A DNA stretch of 64,000 nt. It comes from Gammaproteobacteria bacterium. GTDB taxonomy: Bacteria; Pseudomonadota; Gammaproteobacteria; SURF-13. Positions 63,813 to 64,000 of this stretch are shown in pieces (the stretch's first letter is position 1; every line of letters starts with the position of its first letter). The stretch lies in assembly GCA_030680605.1 (NCBI GenBank), contig JAUXUQ010000010.1, forward strand, positions 84,826 through 148,825, given 5' to 3'. The translations under genes were made by a program, and so were the position numbers. The notes below the pieces were generated by a model that saw only the letters and a list, made by a program, of their open reading frames with translations, ran no database searches and was not told the origin of the DNA.

Positions 63813-63828
63813 CGGCACAGGTTTTGCT
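63813..63828 (+). promoter_or_regulatory. Sigma54 promoter overlapping the fleS start
   Basis: CGGCACAGGTTTTGCT matches TGGCAC-N5-TTGCW with one mismatch (first T to C); GG and GC are 10 bases apart. The predicted start site is about 63838, downstream of the ATG at 63831. FleQ-dependent sigma54 control of fleS is known in Pseudomonas. Confidence 0.6.
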
Positions 63829-63830
63829 AG

Positions 63831-64000
63831 ATGACCTGTGCCATGCAGAGCGAACACCGACAAGACCCGCACGATAGCTCGACCAACCGCGACCTGGAGC
63901 GGGCGTTCGGCATCTTCAACCAGTTATCGACACAACTCACCACCGCCTATCAGGCCCTCGAGGAGCGTACGGCACGGCTCAATGCCGAGCTTGCCGCAGC
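63831..64000 (+). CDS. fleS: Sensor kinase FleS, N-terminal fragment
   Basis: The open frame runs off the window edge; 56 codons are visible. The segment DLERAFGIFNQLSTQLTTAY near 25-45, followed by ALEERTARLNAEL, is the FleS-type start before its PAS and kinase domains. The ATGs at 63831 and 63843 both lack a ribosome site, so the start is unsettled. It follows fleQ as in the fleQ-fleSR clusters. Confidence 0.8.
   Translation, partial: MTCAMQSEHRQDPHDSSTNRDLERAFGIFNQLSTQLTTAYQALEERTARLNAELAA

Overview
The window is a moderately GC-rich, gene-dense stretch of a gammaproteobacterial chromosome. The order gpmI-envC divergent from rhodanese-grxC-secB-gpsA (with trmL nearby), the rpsU-yqeY-dnaG-rpoD operon, glyQ-glyS-plsC, a sigma54/NtrC-controlled glnA, and a flagellin-flaG-fliD-fliS-fliT-fleQ-fleS cluster all point to Gammaproteobacteria. 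Exported c-type cytochromes, a Tat-exported phosphoesterase paired with a SoxA-like cytochrome, and a tkt-gap-pgk-pyk-fba run with a CbbA-like aldolase suggest a respiratory, possibly sulfur-oxidising autotroph. That lifestyle is inference: no RuBisCO or sox operon lies in the window.

Layout. 1-8.3 kb: ctpA (cut by the window edge), envC, gpmI; then rhodanese, grxC, secB, gpsA, three small unknown envelope genes, a 35-residue Lys-rich protein and trmL. 8.3-10.8 kb: a class 1B pyrD, a secreted protein broken by a one-base frameshift, and purU. 10.9-18 kb: ntrC, ntrB, a DUF4124-bactofilin-M23 cell-shape module and glnA with a sigma54 promoter and two NtrC sites. 18.0-18.2 kb: a MITE-like element. 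18.3-23.5 kb: glyQS, a wrecked gmhB, plsC, a decayed copy of the tsaD 3' end, and tsaD. 23.5-29.6 kb: rpsU, yqeY, dnaG, rpoD, a CAU tRNA and rimO. 29.7-31.4 kb: phosphoesterase plus cytochrome. 31.4-39.1 kb: bioA, a REC-GGDEF-EAL protein, the methyl-cycle operon metK-ahcY-metF, and a thioredoxin-like protein. 39.6-46.8 kb: carbon-metabolism genes. 46.8-50 kb: dihaem peroxidase, VKOR-DsbA fusion and a membrane protein. 50-53.7 kb: rubrerythrin, Fe-S reductase-like protein, an encapsulin-type ferritin with no shell gene, DUF3501 and CNP1-like proteins. 53.7-64 kb: parE and the flagellar filament and regulator cluster, from a textbook sigma28 promoter to the start of fleS.

The most unusual content is (i) the two-gene phosphoesterase/SoxA-like cytochrome unit, which resembles a stripped-down SoxB/SoxA pair; (ii) the rubrerythrin/Hdr-like/EncFtn/DUF3501 cluster behind a promoter carrying a perfect palindrome; (iii) several decayed genes (gmhB, tsaD tail, frameshifted secreted protein); and (iv) a MITE-like element and a set of long imperfect intergenic inverted repeats that recur between operon genes. 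All calls come from reading the sequence; no database search was run.
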